From Phaeodactylibacter luteus (GTDB taxonomy: Bacteria; Bacteroidota; Bacteroidia; Chitinophagales; Saprospiraceae), in the NCBI RefSeq assembly GCF_007993045.1, contig NZ_VOOR01000002.1, positions 146,775-210,774 of the forward strand: a DNA stretch of 64,000 bases, read 5' to 3'. The notes under the pieces were generated by a model. The model ran no database searches and was not told the origin of the DNA. It worked only from the letters and a program-made list of their open reading frames with translations. Below are positions 36,281 through 45,906 of this stretch, piece by piece. Numbering within the stretch: position 1 is the stretch's first letter; each line of letters starts with the position of its first letter. Position numbers and translations under genes: made by a program.

Positions 36281-39200
36281 TTAGGGCTCTAGGGTCTTTT
36301 CATCACAAAACTTGAGCAAGGACCTATAAATATCGCTCCGGCTGAGCAGCTCCCGGTTGCCCAAAATCACAATGTGATGGCGGGCACGGGTCAGTGCGAC
36401 GTTTAACTTACGGTCTACCCCTTCTTCCGACATCGAGGACAGGGCGGCCAGCTGGCTCAGGGAATTGGTGCACAAAGAGAGGATGATGATGTCCCTTGCC
36501 CCTCCCTGATAGCGCTCCACGGTGTCTACCGTCAGTAAGTCTACCGGGGCTTTGGAAGCCTCTAGCACCGACTGTATCTGCGCAATCTGTGCGCGGTAAG
36601 GGGTAATAATGCCAATGCTGCCGGAGGTCAGCGGCCAGCCCTTCCGCTGGTAGAGCTCCTGGAACGCCTTGACCAAGGAAGCTGCCTGCTCTGCCTCATG
36701 GGCATTGGTCTTTTGTGTGGCGCTCCGGTCGTCCGGTGGGGTATCTAAGAAAAGCAGGCGGTCTTGCCCGAGCCGCTGCAGCAACAGGGGGTCCCCTTCG
36801 GCGACCGGCAGTGCGAGGGGGCGCACCTGTTTTTGAGCAGCCGGCACCTCTTCCGGCAGTATTTTCAGGGTATTGTTGTAGAAGTACTGATTGGGGAAAG
36901 CCATGATGTCCTCGTGCATCCGCCCCTGATGGCTGAGCTGCGCATAAGCCCAATGCCATCCGTTTTCCTGGCACCGCTTAAATAGGCGCTCGAAGAGGGA
37001 ATTCCTGAGGTTGTAGAGCCCCAGCTGCCGCAGCGGCTCATCAGAGACGGCAGATAGCCCTGGCTTTTGTACCACTACCGCTGGCAGCTGATTATGGTCG
37101 CCAATCAGGATGAAGCGCTCAAACTGAGGCAGGAGGCCCACTAGGGCGGGCTCCAGGATTTGGGAAGCTTCGTCGATGATAACACGGTCGAAGTGTTTGA
37201 GCTTCAGCAGCTCTGTGCGGCCGGATACACTTGAGACCGTCCCCACCACGATGCGATGGCGGTGGATGACCTGCAGGAGCTCCTTGCGTGTAGAAGCTTT
37301 GCTTATCTTTTCATTCAGCAGCTGTGGCTGAAAACGGGGGGCAGTGCCATAACGGGAGCCAATACGAAAATAATGCGCCCTGATGTCTTGCCGGATGCGC
37401 TCGATAGAATCGCATATTTCATCTACCGCCCGGTTGGTGTAGGCAAGCAGCAGGATGTTCTCCTCTGTCTCCTCGAATAGGTAGCTCACCAAATGCTTTA
37501 GCATCATGCTGGTCTTCCCTGTGCCCGGGGGGCCCCACAACAAAAAATAATCTTCAGCAGACAAAGCCCGCCGGTAAATGTCCTGTTGTTCTGCCGTCAG
37601 CTCTTCCGGCACCGGGATCTCAGCCGCCTCGCCCTCGCGGGGCGCCCGTTGTGTCAGCAGCAGTGCCTGCTTGTCTTTTGGGGCGCCTGCGAAAGTGTAC
37701 AGCCCTTGGTACATGCTATTGAAACTGCTGTCCAGGAGGTCATGCTCCAGGTTCCAATCTGCGTACTCCGTGAAGATGCGGGAGTTGAACTGTTTGCAGC
37801 GCAGCCGTACCCACACCTCGCTGTTCGATATCTCTACGACAGAACATTTGAAGACCTGATTGGACAATACAGACTGCCCTTCCTGGTGTGGGTAGAGGAC
37901 CGCGATATCCCCTATCCGGAAATTGGCAAGGGGGTTGGTGTGTGCTGTCTTTTGGAATTCAACGATGGGCTCGGCCTCCTGCGCCCGTATTTTGGTTACC
38001 CGCAGGTGGGAAATGATATCGAACCCTGCTTCCTTTTCTTCAAAGCTGTTGAGCCATAGGGAAGCCATCCCATTCACGTTGTCCATCCCTTGCTCTCCTG
38101 CCTTAGCCAGGCGGTGCTCCCGGGCGATCAGCCCCGAAAACGCGATGAAGTAGCTTCGGGCTACCGGGCTCATGCCACGGTAAATTTTTTCAAAGGCTTC
38201 CATGTCCCTACGATGGAAACCTTTAAGCTCTGGGTGCCGCTGCGGGCTGAGCTTTCCGAACAACCTGTTGCCCTGCTCTTCCAGCCCCCCTTTTTCAGGG
38301 TTGCCCAATTCGGCCAGCAACCGCTCTATGCCTACCAAGTGATTGCGCACCTGCAGGGCGTCGGTCTGCTGTGCGCTGATGCGGGGCGCATAGCGCAGCT
38401 GCTGTTCTTCCTGGCCAGAATAGAGGATGTAGTTGGCGGGGTTGACCTCTTTGCCAAATGCAGAGCGCACCATCAGATCGTAAAGCAGCGTTTGTGTAAA
38501 ATGGTTGGGGCTCAATCCGTAGATGTTGGGCATGAATGGCTTGCCGCTTTTCAATTCTACGATATTGGCCCGCTCGGGGCCCATGTGCAGTACATCAAGG
38601 CGGCCTTGCAGCCCGTAGGCTTCAGAGTAAAAGCTGGGTTCGAGGTAGCACTCTTCTGGTGTGATGCCCTGCTCTTGGAAGCCATTGGCCACCATTTGTT
38701 TCAGGGTGAGGAAGTGGCGCTGGGACTTCTGCATGATCTCCCGAACCACCTTGTCATCAAAAAGGCAAAACTGCAGAGGGTTCTGACGGAAGGTCTGAGC
38801 GAAAGCCGCACGGAAATCAAGCGCGGGGTTGTTCATCAGCTCATCCAGGAAAAAATTGGCGATATTGCCCAGCATGAGGTTAGGGCTGGGCTCTTTGGGC
38901 ATATACTTTTTCAGCAGAAAAGGCCAGGGGTTGGTACCAGAGGCCTGAAAACAGTCTGCCACCGCGGTGACATCCACCAGGTAATCTGGCTCTATGACCA
39001 TAGCCCGGGGGTGGTAAACGCCCTGTTCATCGACCTCGATGTCCAACAGGTTCATGACCACGGGCAAGCCGAAAACGGCCCGTATGCTATCGATGGTGTC
39101 CGAAAAATTATCATTCCGCCCTGCTTCATTGTACTGCACCCGCACCACCTGATAAGCGTGCTCCTCGTCCTTTGCCAGGAACTGCTCGGCAGCTTCGTCA

Positions 39201-39670
39201 TCTTCCAAGATGACTACCCGGGCACGCGGCAGGAACGCTGCTACCTGGTACGGCTTCAGGTTGGCAGGCCAGGACGGAGGGTAAAACGCCCGGAGGGGCT
39301 CCGGCATAGGCTCCTCGAGCAGCGCTTCAATCAAGTCGAACAACACCTTGGTGCCCAATTCATTAACCGCTTTCACCTCCTCCTCTGATGCCCGCATTGC
39401 CCGCAGCGCGCCCTTACGGAAAACGTGGACAAAAAACTGAAGCTTCCGGTCGACCTCATCGCGGTGGCATACATAAGCGATACGCGCGAAGAGGGTAGAG
39501 AACTGAAGGCGCTCGGCCTGTGTCAGCTCTACGAACAGCAGGGTCATCAGCCGGTACAAGGATGCTGACACCCCGGCAGGGGGCAGCTGTCCGTTGGCCA
39601 GCACTTTGCGAAGCTCTGCATAAAACAGCTTGGCCAGCTCCGGCTTATTGATTCTTTCGGTCATGGGCAT
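36281..39670 (-). CDS. Dna2-like PD-(D/E)XK nuclease and SF1 helicase, partner of caspase
   Basis: An 1129-residue protein with three parts. Residues 1-300 show no recognised domain. Residues ~330-430 form a Cas4/Dna2-like nuclease: 'GRLDV' (D359), 'VELKSGK' (E372, K374), then Q393xxxY397. No cysteines follow the QxxxY motif, so the Fe-S cluster of Cas4/Dna2 seems absent. Residues ~690-1125 are an SF1B Upf1/Dna2 helicase: Walker A 'GPPGTGKT' 713-720, 'DEAS' 833-836, 'GDHNQLP' 857-863, 'VALTRARH' near the end. It starts 3 bp after the caspase stop, so the two are one operon. Role in nucleic-acid sensing or cleavage is inferred. Confidence 0.88.
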   Translation of the reverse strand: MPMTERINKPELAKLFYAELRKVLANGQLPPAGVSASLYRLMTLLFVELTQAERLQFSTLFARIAYVCHRDEVDRKLQFFVHVFRKGALRAMRASEEEVKAVNELGTKVLFDLIEALLEEPMPEPLRAFYPPSWPANLKPYQVAAFLPRARVVILEDDEAAEQFLAKDEEHAYQVVRVQYNEAGRNDNFSDTIDSIRAVFGLPVVMNLLDIEVDEQGVYHPRAMVIEPDYLVDVTAVADCFQASGTNPWPFLLKKYMPKEPSPNLMLGNIANFFLDELMNNPALDFRAAFAQTFRQNPLQFCLFDDKVVREIMQKSQRHFLTLKQMVANGFQEQGITPEECYLEPSFYSEAYGLQGRLDVLHMGPERANIVELKSGKPFMPNIYGLSPNHFTQTLLYDLMVRSAFGKEVNPANYILYSGQEEQQLRYAPRISAQQTDALQVRNHLVGIERLLAELGNPEKGGLEEQGNRLFGKLSPQRHPELKGFHRRDMEAFEKIYRGMSPVARSYFIAFSGLIAREHRLAKAGEQGMDNVNGMASLWLNSFEEKEAGFDIISHLRVTKIRAQEAEPIVEFQKTAHTNPLANFRIGDIAVLYPHQEGQSVLSNQVFKCSVVEISNSEVWVRLRCKQFNSRIFTEYADWNLEHDLLDSSFNSMYQGLYTFAGAPKDKQALLLTQRAPREGEAAEIPVPEELTAEQQDIYRRALSAEDYFLLWGPPGTGKTSMMLKHLVSYLFEETEENILLLAYTNRAVDEICDSIERIRQDIRAHYFRIGSRYGTAPRFQPQLLNEKISKASTRKELLQVIHRHRIVVGTVSSVSGRTELLKLKHFDRVIIDEASQILEPALVGLLPQFERFILIGDHNQLPAVVVQKPGLSAVSDEPLRQLGLYNLRNSLFERLFKRCQENGWHWAYAQLSHQGRMHEDIMAFPNQYFYNNTLKILPEEVPAAQKQVRPLALPVAEGDPLLLQRLGQDRLLFLDTPPDDRSATQKTNAHEAEQAASLVKAFQELYQRKGWPLTSGSIGIITPYRAQIAQIQSVLEASKAPVDLLTVDTVERYQGGARDIIILSLCTNSLSQLAALSSMSEEGVDRKLNVALTRARHHIVILGNRELLSRSDIYRSLLKFCDEKTLEP

Positions 39671-39673
39671 TGG

Positions 39674-40795
39674 CTATTCCGGGGTGAAAGCCCCGGGCTT
39701 TAAATCATTTTCTTCCATATCATCAAGCAGGCTGAGCAAGCTTGCCGTCAACTGATTTTTGCGGATCTCCGCCTGCTCGGCGGTGAGCATCCCCTGCTGC
39801 CGGTCCTGACGCAAAGCAGACATCCGAGCACTCAGCATGATTACCGTAGTTTCATGAAAAGACGCCCCTTCGATGACGCTCTGCAGGGCCTCTATCGCCT
39901 GTTCAAGGCTATTTACCGCCAAGCCCTTGAGATGCTTTTTCCATCCTTCCAAACCAACTGGGGCAACAGCTTCCACAGTGGCCGGCTGTTGGCCTCTGCC
40001 CTGCCCTTCTGCAACGGGCAGCGGTGCTTGCACAACCTCTGCAGGCACCCCTTTGAGGCGGAACATCAGCTGCCCGCCCATATCTCCTATGCCGTACAAT
40101 GGCGCTCCCTGAGGCAGCTGCCGGGCATTATTGCCTACTGCCCTCAGCACCTGACTGCACAGGTCGGCTACCCCGAAGCGGGGAGCTTGGTTGGCCCGGA
40201 GCGCTGCCAGTACTGCTTGTGCAAAAGGGCTGTGCAAGCCCGGATGGCCGTCGGACACAGGCTCGTTCCGCCCGGCAGTGAGCATCCAACGGGAAGGCAG
40301 GCTCTCCAGGCGGTCCTGTACCAAATCGCGGTCTTGGGCAAACACATGCCCAGCATAGCAAGAATCGGCGATCACAAAGGTGTGCAGGCTCTTGATCCGC
40401 CCAAGGATACGGATAAGGGTGGTCAGCTCTAAATAGCTGCCCGGATTGTCGGGGTCGCCATCAAATGGCACCCAGTACCCCATATCGAGGGCCTTGTCGT
40501 ATTGGCCGTGGCCTGCAAAATAGATCACAAGGGTGTCCTGAGGAGCAACGGCGGCGACCAAGCTCTTGAGCTGATTGATCATAGCAGCCTGTGTGGCATC
40601 CCTATCGAAATGGCAGACCGTATGCTCCGGTGTGAACTGGTACTTTTCCCAGAGGAGATCGCGGACGGCCTCTGCATCAGCCCTGGAGTTATAGAGGCGC
40701 GGCAAACGTGGGTATTGGTCTACCCCGACGAGGTAAAGATAGCTGTTGCCTGCGGGCAAATAATTTTCTGAAAGCTGCATTCCTCCGTTTTCCAT
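39674..40795 (-). CDS. Caspase-like (C14) protease with C-terminal EAD11-like adaptor
   Basis: A 373-residue soluble protein. Residues ~18-245 are a metacaspase/caspase fold: 'YLVGVDQYPRLPRLYNSRADA', the catalytic His in 'IYFAGHGQYD' (H96) and the catalytic Cys in 'VIADSCYAGH' (C146). A Pro/Gln-rich linker (~250-283) leads to a helical domain (~284-361) with 'TTVIMLSARMSALRQDRQQGMLT' and 'RKNQLTASLLSLLDDM', matching the effector-associated domain 11 pattern (recruitment module of prokaryotic conflict systems). First gene of a two-gene unit with the Dna2-like protein. Start at 40780 also possible. Confidence 0.87.
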   Translation of the reverse strand: MENGGMQLSENYLPAGNSYLYLVGVDQYPRLPRLYNSRADAEAVRDLLWEKYQFTPEHTVCHFDRDATQAAMINQLKSLVAAVAPQDTLVIYFAGHGQYDKALDMGYWVPFDGDPDNPGSYLELTTLIRILGRIKSLHTFVIADSCYAGHVFAQDRDLVQDRLESLPSRWMLTAGRNEPVSDGHPGLHSPFAQAVLAALRANQAPRFGVADLCSQVLRAVGNNARQLPQGAPLYGIGDMGGQLMFRLKGVPAEVVQAPLPVAEGQGRGQQPATVEAVAPVGLEGWKKHLKGLAVNSLEQAIEALQSVIEGASFHETTVIMLSARMSALRQDRQQGMLTAEQAEIRKNQLTASLLSLLDDMEENDLKPGAFTPE

Positions 40796-40887
40796 GGGCT
40801 CCCGGCTGTGGCTTTGGTTTTACCGCCAATATAAGCAATGCTGCTGAAAAATCGGAAAGCTGCGCTAATTGCCTATCCGGACGGGCG

Positions 40888-41086
40888 CAAACCAGATTAT
40901 CGTTTTTTGCCTGCCCAGCTTGCTTCGCGTGATGGGGCCTGCCCCCTCCGAAAGGATAGGGGCCTGCCCCTGCCTGAGGGCAGGTGCCGCTATGCTACGG
41001 GGCTCGCTATCCGCTCGGCCCCTCGCCCTACAGGCCTCGGGTCTGGCCTTCGGCCACCCCTTCGCAGCGCTAGGCCAATGCCAGGC
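40888..41086 (+). repeat. R1 intergenic repeat, copy F (longest form)
   Basis: Plus-orientation copy: 5' 'CCAGATTATCGTTTTTTGCC', two 'GGGGCCTGCCCC' blocks, core GGGGCTCGCTATCCGCTCGG, an insert 'CTCGCCCTACAGGCCTCGGG' also present in copy I, and the 'AGCGCTAGGCCAATGCCAGG' end. It lies just upstream of the caspase gene and forms the right border of that unit. Confidence 0.88.
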
Positions 41087-41131
41087 TGGAGCCAAAGCCT
41101 GCGGCAATAAGGTTTATGCCCATTTGGAGCA

Positions 41132-42145
41132 CTAAGGCAACCAAGTTTCCAGAGGCTGGACCGGTTTGCCGTCAGGCCAGTAGCCAAGGCTCGCAAAATC
41201 TGGCGCCTGTCCGCAGGCCATATCACAGTGGCTGCCCTGCAGCTCGCAAGCAATCAGGGCATCGAGCAGTTTCCAGTACACTTTGAAGTCTACGACATCC
41301 GTGCGGGCAATGCTCAAGGCCCGTTTGTAGGAAACGTTGTGCAGCCCAGCATCAAATGCCGTATCCAAAGCGTAGCATTCGTTATGCCCAGCTGTGACTT
41401 CAGGGGCCCCGTGGCGGTCTGCCGATTGCCTGACCAGAAAGCGGTTGGGCGTGTTGGTGGCTGTAGCGTATACTTTCCGGCCCAGCTCCTCGCCTACCAC
41501 GTAGTCATCAGCACTGACCACAATGCCCAGCCTGAGGCCGCTGTCCATCCCTGCGTAAGTCTCTAACAGCCCGCCGCTCAGAGGGCCTGTGCCGGGGGCG
41601 CACAGGAGGGCTGCACGCGGGCGGGGAAGCCCCAGCTCCCGGTAACGGGCAGCAATATTCGCTGCGATGGCGCCACCGTAGCTGTGCCCGGCTATGAACA
41701 GCTTGGACGTATCCGGGCGCACCCGCCCTTCTCCGGTTTCCAGCTCGGCCAGCGCCCGTTTGATGCCTGTAGCAGCATGGGCCACAAAAGAAGAGGGAGC
41801 AGGGAACAATAGGTTGTTCTGATAGCGGGGGTAGATCACGATGTGCCCCTGCCTCACCAAGTGACGGATCCAACCGCCGTAGATGGCAGGGTTGATGGCC
41901 CCGTACCCATGATGGAATACCACCACTGAAGCCCGTTCGGCCCCGGGCACTCCTGAAGGCTCAAAAAGCCAGTAACCATCTTCATCTGCGGCAAAGTCGG
42001 AAAAGCGCACCTCTTCGTAGGTATATAGGGCGGTGCTTCCCGGGCCTTCCTCCGGCTGAGGCCAGGCACCGGCTGCCTGCCCAGGAGCAGCAATATGAGC
42101 GGTGCCCCACAGCAAAAAAGCGGACCAAAAAGAAATTGACATCAT
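41132..42145 (-). CDS. Secreted alpha/beta hydrolase
   Basis: A 337-residue protein starting at ATG 42145 (MMSISFWSAFLLWGTAHIA), giving an N-terminal signal peptide. The nucleophile is S155 in 'AGHSYGGAI'; the acid is likely in 'VVSADDYVVG' and the His in 'EVTAGHNECY'. 'VVVFHHGYGAINPAIYGGW' forms the oxyanion strand, as in the PET hydrolase/chlorophyllase-like clade. Extra Cys residues ('ACELQGSHCDMACGQ') may make disulphides, in line with export. The substrate is unknown. Confidence 0.82.
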   Translation of the reverse strand: MMSISFWSAFLLWGTAHIAAPGQAAGAWPQPEEGPGSTALYTYEEVRFSDFAADEDGYWLFEPSGVPGAERASVVVFHHGYGAINPAIYGGWIRHLVRQGHIVIYPRYQNNLLFPAPSSFVAHAATGIKRALAELETGEGRVRPDTSKLFIAGHSYGGAIAANIAARYRELGLPRPRAALLCAPGTGPLSGGLLETYAGMDSGLRLGIVVSADDYVVGEELGRKVYATATNTPNRFLVRQSADRHGAPEVTAGHNECYALDTAFDAGLHNVSYKRALSIARTDVVDFKVYWKLLDALIACELQGSHCDMACGQAPDFASLGYWPDGKPVQPLETWLP

Positions 42146-42361
42146 AAACGGATAGCGGTTAAATACGGTACTTTGGCCAGTGCCTCCGAGGGCGGCCACG
42201 TTTTAGTACTACCAAAACGCACCACAAAAGCATAAGTTGCCGGAAACCGGGCCGGCAGGGCGATTTTGGCGAGCAGTTTAGGCGCTACAAGTGAAGGCAG
42301 CAGCCCGGCCCGCTTTCGAAAAAAAGTGTACATTTACGCCAAATCACAGCAATCCTGTTGC

Positions 42362-43408
42362 ATGCCTGAATCATCCGAAAGACCGCCCGTAGGCGTAATT
42401 GGCGCCGGCAGCTTTGGCACGGCCATCGCCAATCTGCTCGCATACAATACGGACGTGCTGCTGTACAGCCGGCAGCCCCAACTGGTAGCAGCAATCAATG
42501 CCAACCGGCAACACTTAGGCGTAGCCCTTTCGCCCCGCGTACAAGCCACCAACAGCCTGGAGGAGGTTGCCCGAAACTGCACCTTGCTTTTCCCGGTAGT
42601 GCCTTCCAGCAATTTCCGGTCTATGATGCGTGACCTCGGGCCTTTTTTGCGCCCCTACCACATCATGATACATGGCACCAAAGGCTTTGATGCCCCTGAA
42701 GATATTGTAGCAGACCCACAAATCCCGTTGACCCGCAAAGACGTGAGCACCATGAGCGAGATTATCCGGCAGGAGAGTGTGGTGCTGCGCGTAGGCTGCC
42801 TGTCTGGCCCCAATCTGGCCAGCGAGATCATGGAAGGCCAGCCCACGGCTACCGTTATCGGCAGTGCGTATGATGAGGTCATCTCCTTAGGCAAATCGGT
42901 GCTGAGCAGTGAGCACTTCCACGTCTTTGGCACTTACGACCTCCTCGGGGCAGAGCTCGCTGGCGCGCTCAAGAACATCATTGCGATTGGGTCGGGCATC
43001 CTCAAAGGGAAAGGGCTGGGGAAAAACATACAGGCTATGCTCATCACCCGCGGGCTGACCGAGATGGTCTACTTTGGCAATGCTATGGGCAGTTCCAGCA
43101 GTGCATTTTTCGGCACTGCCGGCATTGGCGACCTCGTGGCCACCGCCACCAGCAAAAACAGCCGCAACTACACTTTTGGCTACCGCCTCGGGCAGGGGGA
43201 AGCCATTGCTGACATTGAAAACAGTATGCCTGAGCTCGCCGAAGGCGTGCGGACCCTCCGGGTGGCCCGCAAGCTCGCACGCTACTACCACCTGCGTGTC
43301 CCTATCACAGATATGCTCTATAAAATTGTATTCGAAGAATTCGACATTGACCGGGCCATCAGCTTTTTGATCACGTACCCTTACGATGTAGATGTCGACT
43401 TTATCTGA
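42362..43408 (+). CDS. gpsA: Glycerol-3-phosphate dehydrogenase [NAD(P)+]
   Basis: A 348-residue enzyme; the ATG at 42362 is chosen because 'GVIGAGSFGTAIANLLAYN' then starts at residue 11, as usual. 'HGTKGFDAPEDI' and 'VLSGPNLASEI'-type 'LSGPNLASEIMEG' are the family signature; catalytic Lys in 'ELAGALKNIIAIGSGIL'. It reduces dihydroxyacetone phosphate for phospholipid synthesis. 20 bp upstream of the YfhO gene, same strand, probably one transcript. Confidence 0.94.
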   Translation: MPESSERPPVGVIGAGSFGTAIANLLAYNTDVLLYSRQPQLVAAINANRQHLGVALSPRVQATNSLEEVARNCTLLFPVVPSSNFRSMMRDLGPFLRPYHIMIHGTKGFDAPEDIVADPQIPLTRKDVSTMSEIIRQESVVLRVGCLSGPNLASEIMEGQPTATVIGSAYDEVISLGKSVLSSEHFHVFGTYDLLGAELAGALKNIIAIGSGILKGKGLGKNIQAMLITRGLTEMVYFGNAMGSSSSAFFGTAGIGDLVATATSKNSRNYTFGYRLGQGEAIADIENSMPELAEGVRTLRVARKLARYYHLRVPITDMLYKIVFEEFDIDRAISFLITYPYDVDVDFI

Positions 43409-43428
43409 ATAGCTGAAAACAAAAAACG

Positions 43429-45843
43429 ATGATGAAACAGGTTATCCCTCACCTGGCCGCAATCGGTATTTTCCTGGCAGCTTCTGCTGCATTTTTCTAC
43501 CCGCAGCTGGAAGGCAAGGTCGTCCCTCAGGGCGATATCATCCAATACCGGGGCATGTCCCAAGAGATCCGCGAGTACAAAGCAGCCACAGGCGAGACCG
43601 CACTTTGGACCAACGCTATGTTCGGCGGCATGCCGACCTACCAGATCAATACCGTGAGCGAAGGCAACAGCCTGAAAATTTTAGGCAAAGCCGGGCGGCT
43701 GGGCATAAGCGGCCCGATCGGGCAGTTTTTCACGGCTATGCTTGGCTTTTACATCCTGATGGCCGTCTTGGGGGCCAACCCTTGGCTAGGCGTCATCGGG
43801 GGGCTGGCTTTTGGGCTGACCACCAACAACCTGATCTTGTTTGAAGCCGGGCATATGACCAAGCTCAAAGCCATAAGCTATCTGCCCTTGGTGGCAGCAG
43901 GCATGCTCTTGGCTTTCCGAAAGCGGTACTTGGCTGGCGGGCTGCTCTTTGCAGCTGGCCTTGGGCTGAACATCATGGCCAACCACGTGCAGATGACCTA
44001 CTACTTTGCGCTGACTGTCTTGGTTTTCGGGATAGCAGAACTGGCCCACAGCATCCGCAAAAACCGCCTGCCCCATTTCGCTAAAGCAGCAGGTGCCCTC
44101 ATCGTAGGTGCGCTATTGGCGCTGGGCTCCTCTTCGTCCAACCTTTGGGTGACCTATGAATACTCTAAGGACACTATGCGGGGGGAACCGATCTTACAAC
44201 CGGACGGGGAGCCTCAATCTAGCAGTGAAACAGAGGGTCTCGACTGGGAATATGCCATGCAATGGAGCAACGGCACGATCGACTTGTTCGCCTCTTACAT
44301 ACCCGGCGTAGCGGGGGGCGGGTCTCAAGAACTGGTAGGGGATGACGCAGCCATCGTCAAAGACCTCGAGCGGAAAGGCGCAAGGCTGCCTTCCGACTTC
44401 CGTGCCCCACTGTACTGGGGCAGCCTGCCCTTTACCAGCGGGCCCATTTATTTCGGCGCTATCGCCTTTTTCCTTTTCCTCGTAGGGCTGGTTTTGGTCA
44501 AAGGCCCTGTGAAGTGGTGGATTGGCATCGGCACCCTGCTTACCTTGCTGCTGTCTATGGGCAGCAACCTCGAAGGGTTCAACCGTTTGTTTTTTGATTA
44601 CATGCCCCTTTACAATAAATTCCGCACCCCCAATTCCATCCTCAGTGTCACCGCTTTCCTGGTGCCGGTGCTAGGCTTCCTGACCGTCCACAAGATCATC
44701 AACGAGAAAGTAACCCGGGAGGAAGCCATGCACGCCCTTAAGGTAGGGGGAGGGATCGCACTGGCCATCCCCTTGTTCTTTGCCCTTATCGGGCCATCTA
44801 TGTTCGACTTCAGTAGCCCGGGGGATGCCCGCTACGAACAGGCCGGGTACAGCCTGAGCGCAATTGTGCAGGACCGCCAAGCGCTGATGCGCAGCGATGC
44901 CTTCCGGACCCTCATTTTGGCCGCTATCGCTACCGGACTGCTTTGGGGCTACCTACAGGGCAAGCTCAAGCTCCCTGTTTTCCTGCTCGCCCTAGGCCTC
45001 ATCACCGTATTTGATTATTGGACGGTTGGGCGCCGTTACCTGAACGAGGGCTCCTTCGCTTCCGAAAGGCAATCAGAAGCACAGCTGCAGCCAAGGCCCG
45101 TAGATGAGCAGATCCTGCAAGACCCAGACCCGCACTATCGGGTATATGATGTTTCCATCAATACCTTCAACAGTTCTCAGGCATCTTTCCACCACAAAAC
45201 GATCGGCGGTTACCATGCTGCAAAGCTGCAGCGCATGCAGGACATCATCGACCGGCATATCGCCAAAGGCAATCAGAAGGTGCTCGATATGCTGAACGCG
45301 AAGTACTTCATTTTCGGGCAGCCCGGACAAGAGCAGGCTCAGCTCAACCCCAATGCACTGGGCAATGCTTGGCTGGCCAAGGACATAAAGCAAGTGGCTA
45401 CCCCAAATGAGGAGATCGATGCGCTGACGGACTTCCAGCCAGATTCCACTGCAATTGTGCACGAGGAATTTGCGGATTACCTGAGCGGGCTCGCACCAAC
45501 AGGCAATGGCAGTATCTCCCTCAGCAGCTACGCGCCCAACCGTTTGGCTTACGAAGCGGATGTGGATGGCGAGCAGCTGGCGGTCTTTTCCGAAGTGTGG
45601 TATGGCCCGGATAAGGGCTGGCAGGCCTATATCGACGGGCAGCCGGTGGAGCATATCCGTGCGGACTATATCCTACGGGCACTCCGCATTCCTGATGGGA
45701 AGCACGAAATTGTCTTTGAGTTTGCGCCAAAGTCTTACGAGCAGGGCGTCTTGGCTTCCCGTATTTTCAGCACCCTCATTCTGCTGGGCCTGCTGGGCTT
45801 TATCGGGTACAATGGTTATCAGCAGCGCAAGGCGGAGGCCTAA
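43429..45843 (+). CDS. YfhO-family polytopic membrane protein
   Basis: An 804-residue inner-membrane protein with about 12-13 hydrophobic segments. The early external loop 'PQGDIIQYRGMSQEIREY' carries the acidic motif of GT-C-like YfhO proteins. 'NAMFGGMPTYQI', 'YNKFRTPNSILSV' and a C-terminal beta-rich domain ('YEADVDGEQLAVFSEVWYGPDKGWQAYIDG') are typical of Bacteroidota members. YfhO of Bacillus takes part in lipoteichoic acid glycosylation; the acceptor here is unknown. Confidence 0.88.
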   Translation: MMKQVIPHLAAIGIFLAASAAFFYPQLEGKVVPQGDIIQYRGMSQEIREYKAATGETALWTNAMFGGMPTYQINTVSEGNSLKILGKAGRLGISGPIGQFFTAMLGFYILMAVLGANPWLGVIGGLAFGLTTNNLILFEAGHMTKLKAISYLPLVAAGMLLAFRKRYLAGGLLFAAGLGLNIMANHVQMTYYFALTVLVFGIAELAHSIRKNRLPHFAKAAGALIVGALLALGSSSSNLWVTYEYSKDTMRGEPILQPDGEPQSSSETEGLDWEYAMQWSNGTIDLFASYIPGVAGGGSQELVGDDAAIVKDLERKGARLPSDFRAPLYWGSLPFTSGPIYFGAIAFFLFLVGLVLVKGPVKWWIGIGTLLTLLLSMGSNLEGFNRLFFDYMPLYNKFRTPNSILSVTAFLVPVLGFLTVHKIINEKVTREEAMHALKVGGGIALAIPLFFALIGPSMFDFSSPGDARYEQAGYSLSAIVQDRQALMRSDAFRTLILAAIATGLLWGYLQGKLKLPVFLLALGLITVFDYWTVGRRYLNEGSFASERQSEAQLQPRPVDEQILQDPDPHYRVYDVSINTFNSSQASFHHKTIGGYHAAKLQRMQDIIDRHIAKGNQKVLDMLNAKYFIFGQPGQEQAQLNPNALGNAWLAKDIKQVATPNEEIDALTDFQPDSTAIVHEEFADYLSGLAPTGNGSISLSSYAPNRLAYEADVDGEQLAVFSEVWYGPDKGWQAYIDGQPVEHIRADYILRALRIPDGKHEIVFEFAPKSYEQGVLASRIFSTLILLGLLGFIGYNGYQQRKAEA

Positions 45844-45906
45844 CCCTAGCTTGGCAAGCTGGCCGCCAATACGTATTGGAGGGCAGGCGGCAAAGGATGG
45901 CATCGG

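Noticed and set aside
38090..39388. 432-codon plus-strand ORF opposite the Dna2-like gene
   Set aside because: Antisense shadow in GC-rich DNA; the minus-strand frame carries clear nuclease and helicase motifs.
40869..41135. Short ORFs with 'RYATGLA/RSAPRP' type translations at several loci
   Set aside because: All arise from the R1 repeat in different frames and orientations; similarity between them reflects the DNA repeat, not a protein family.
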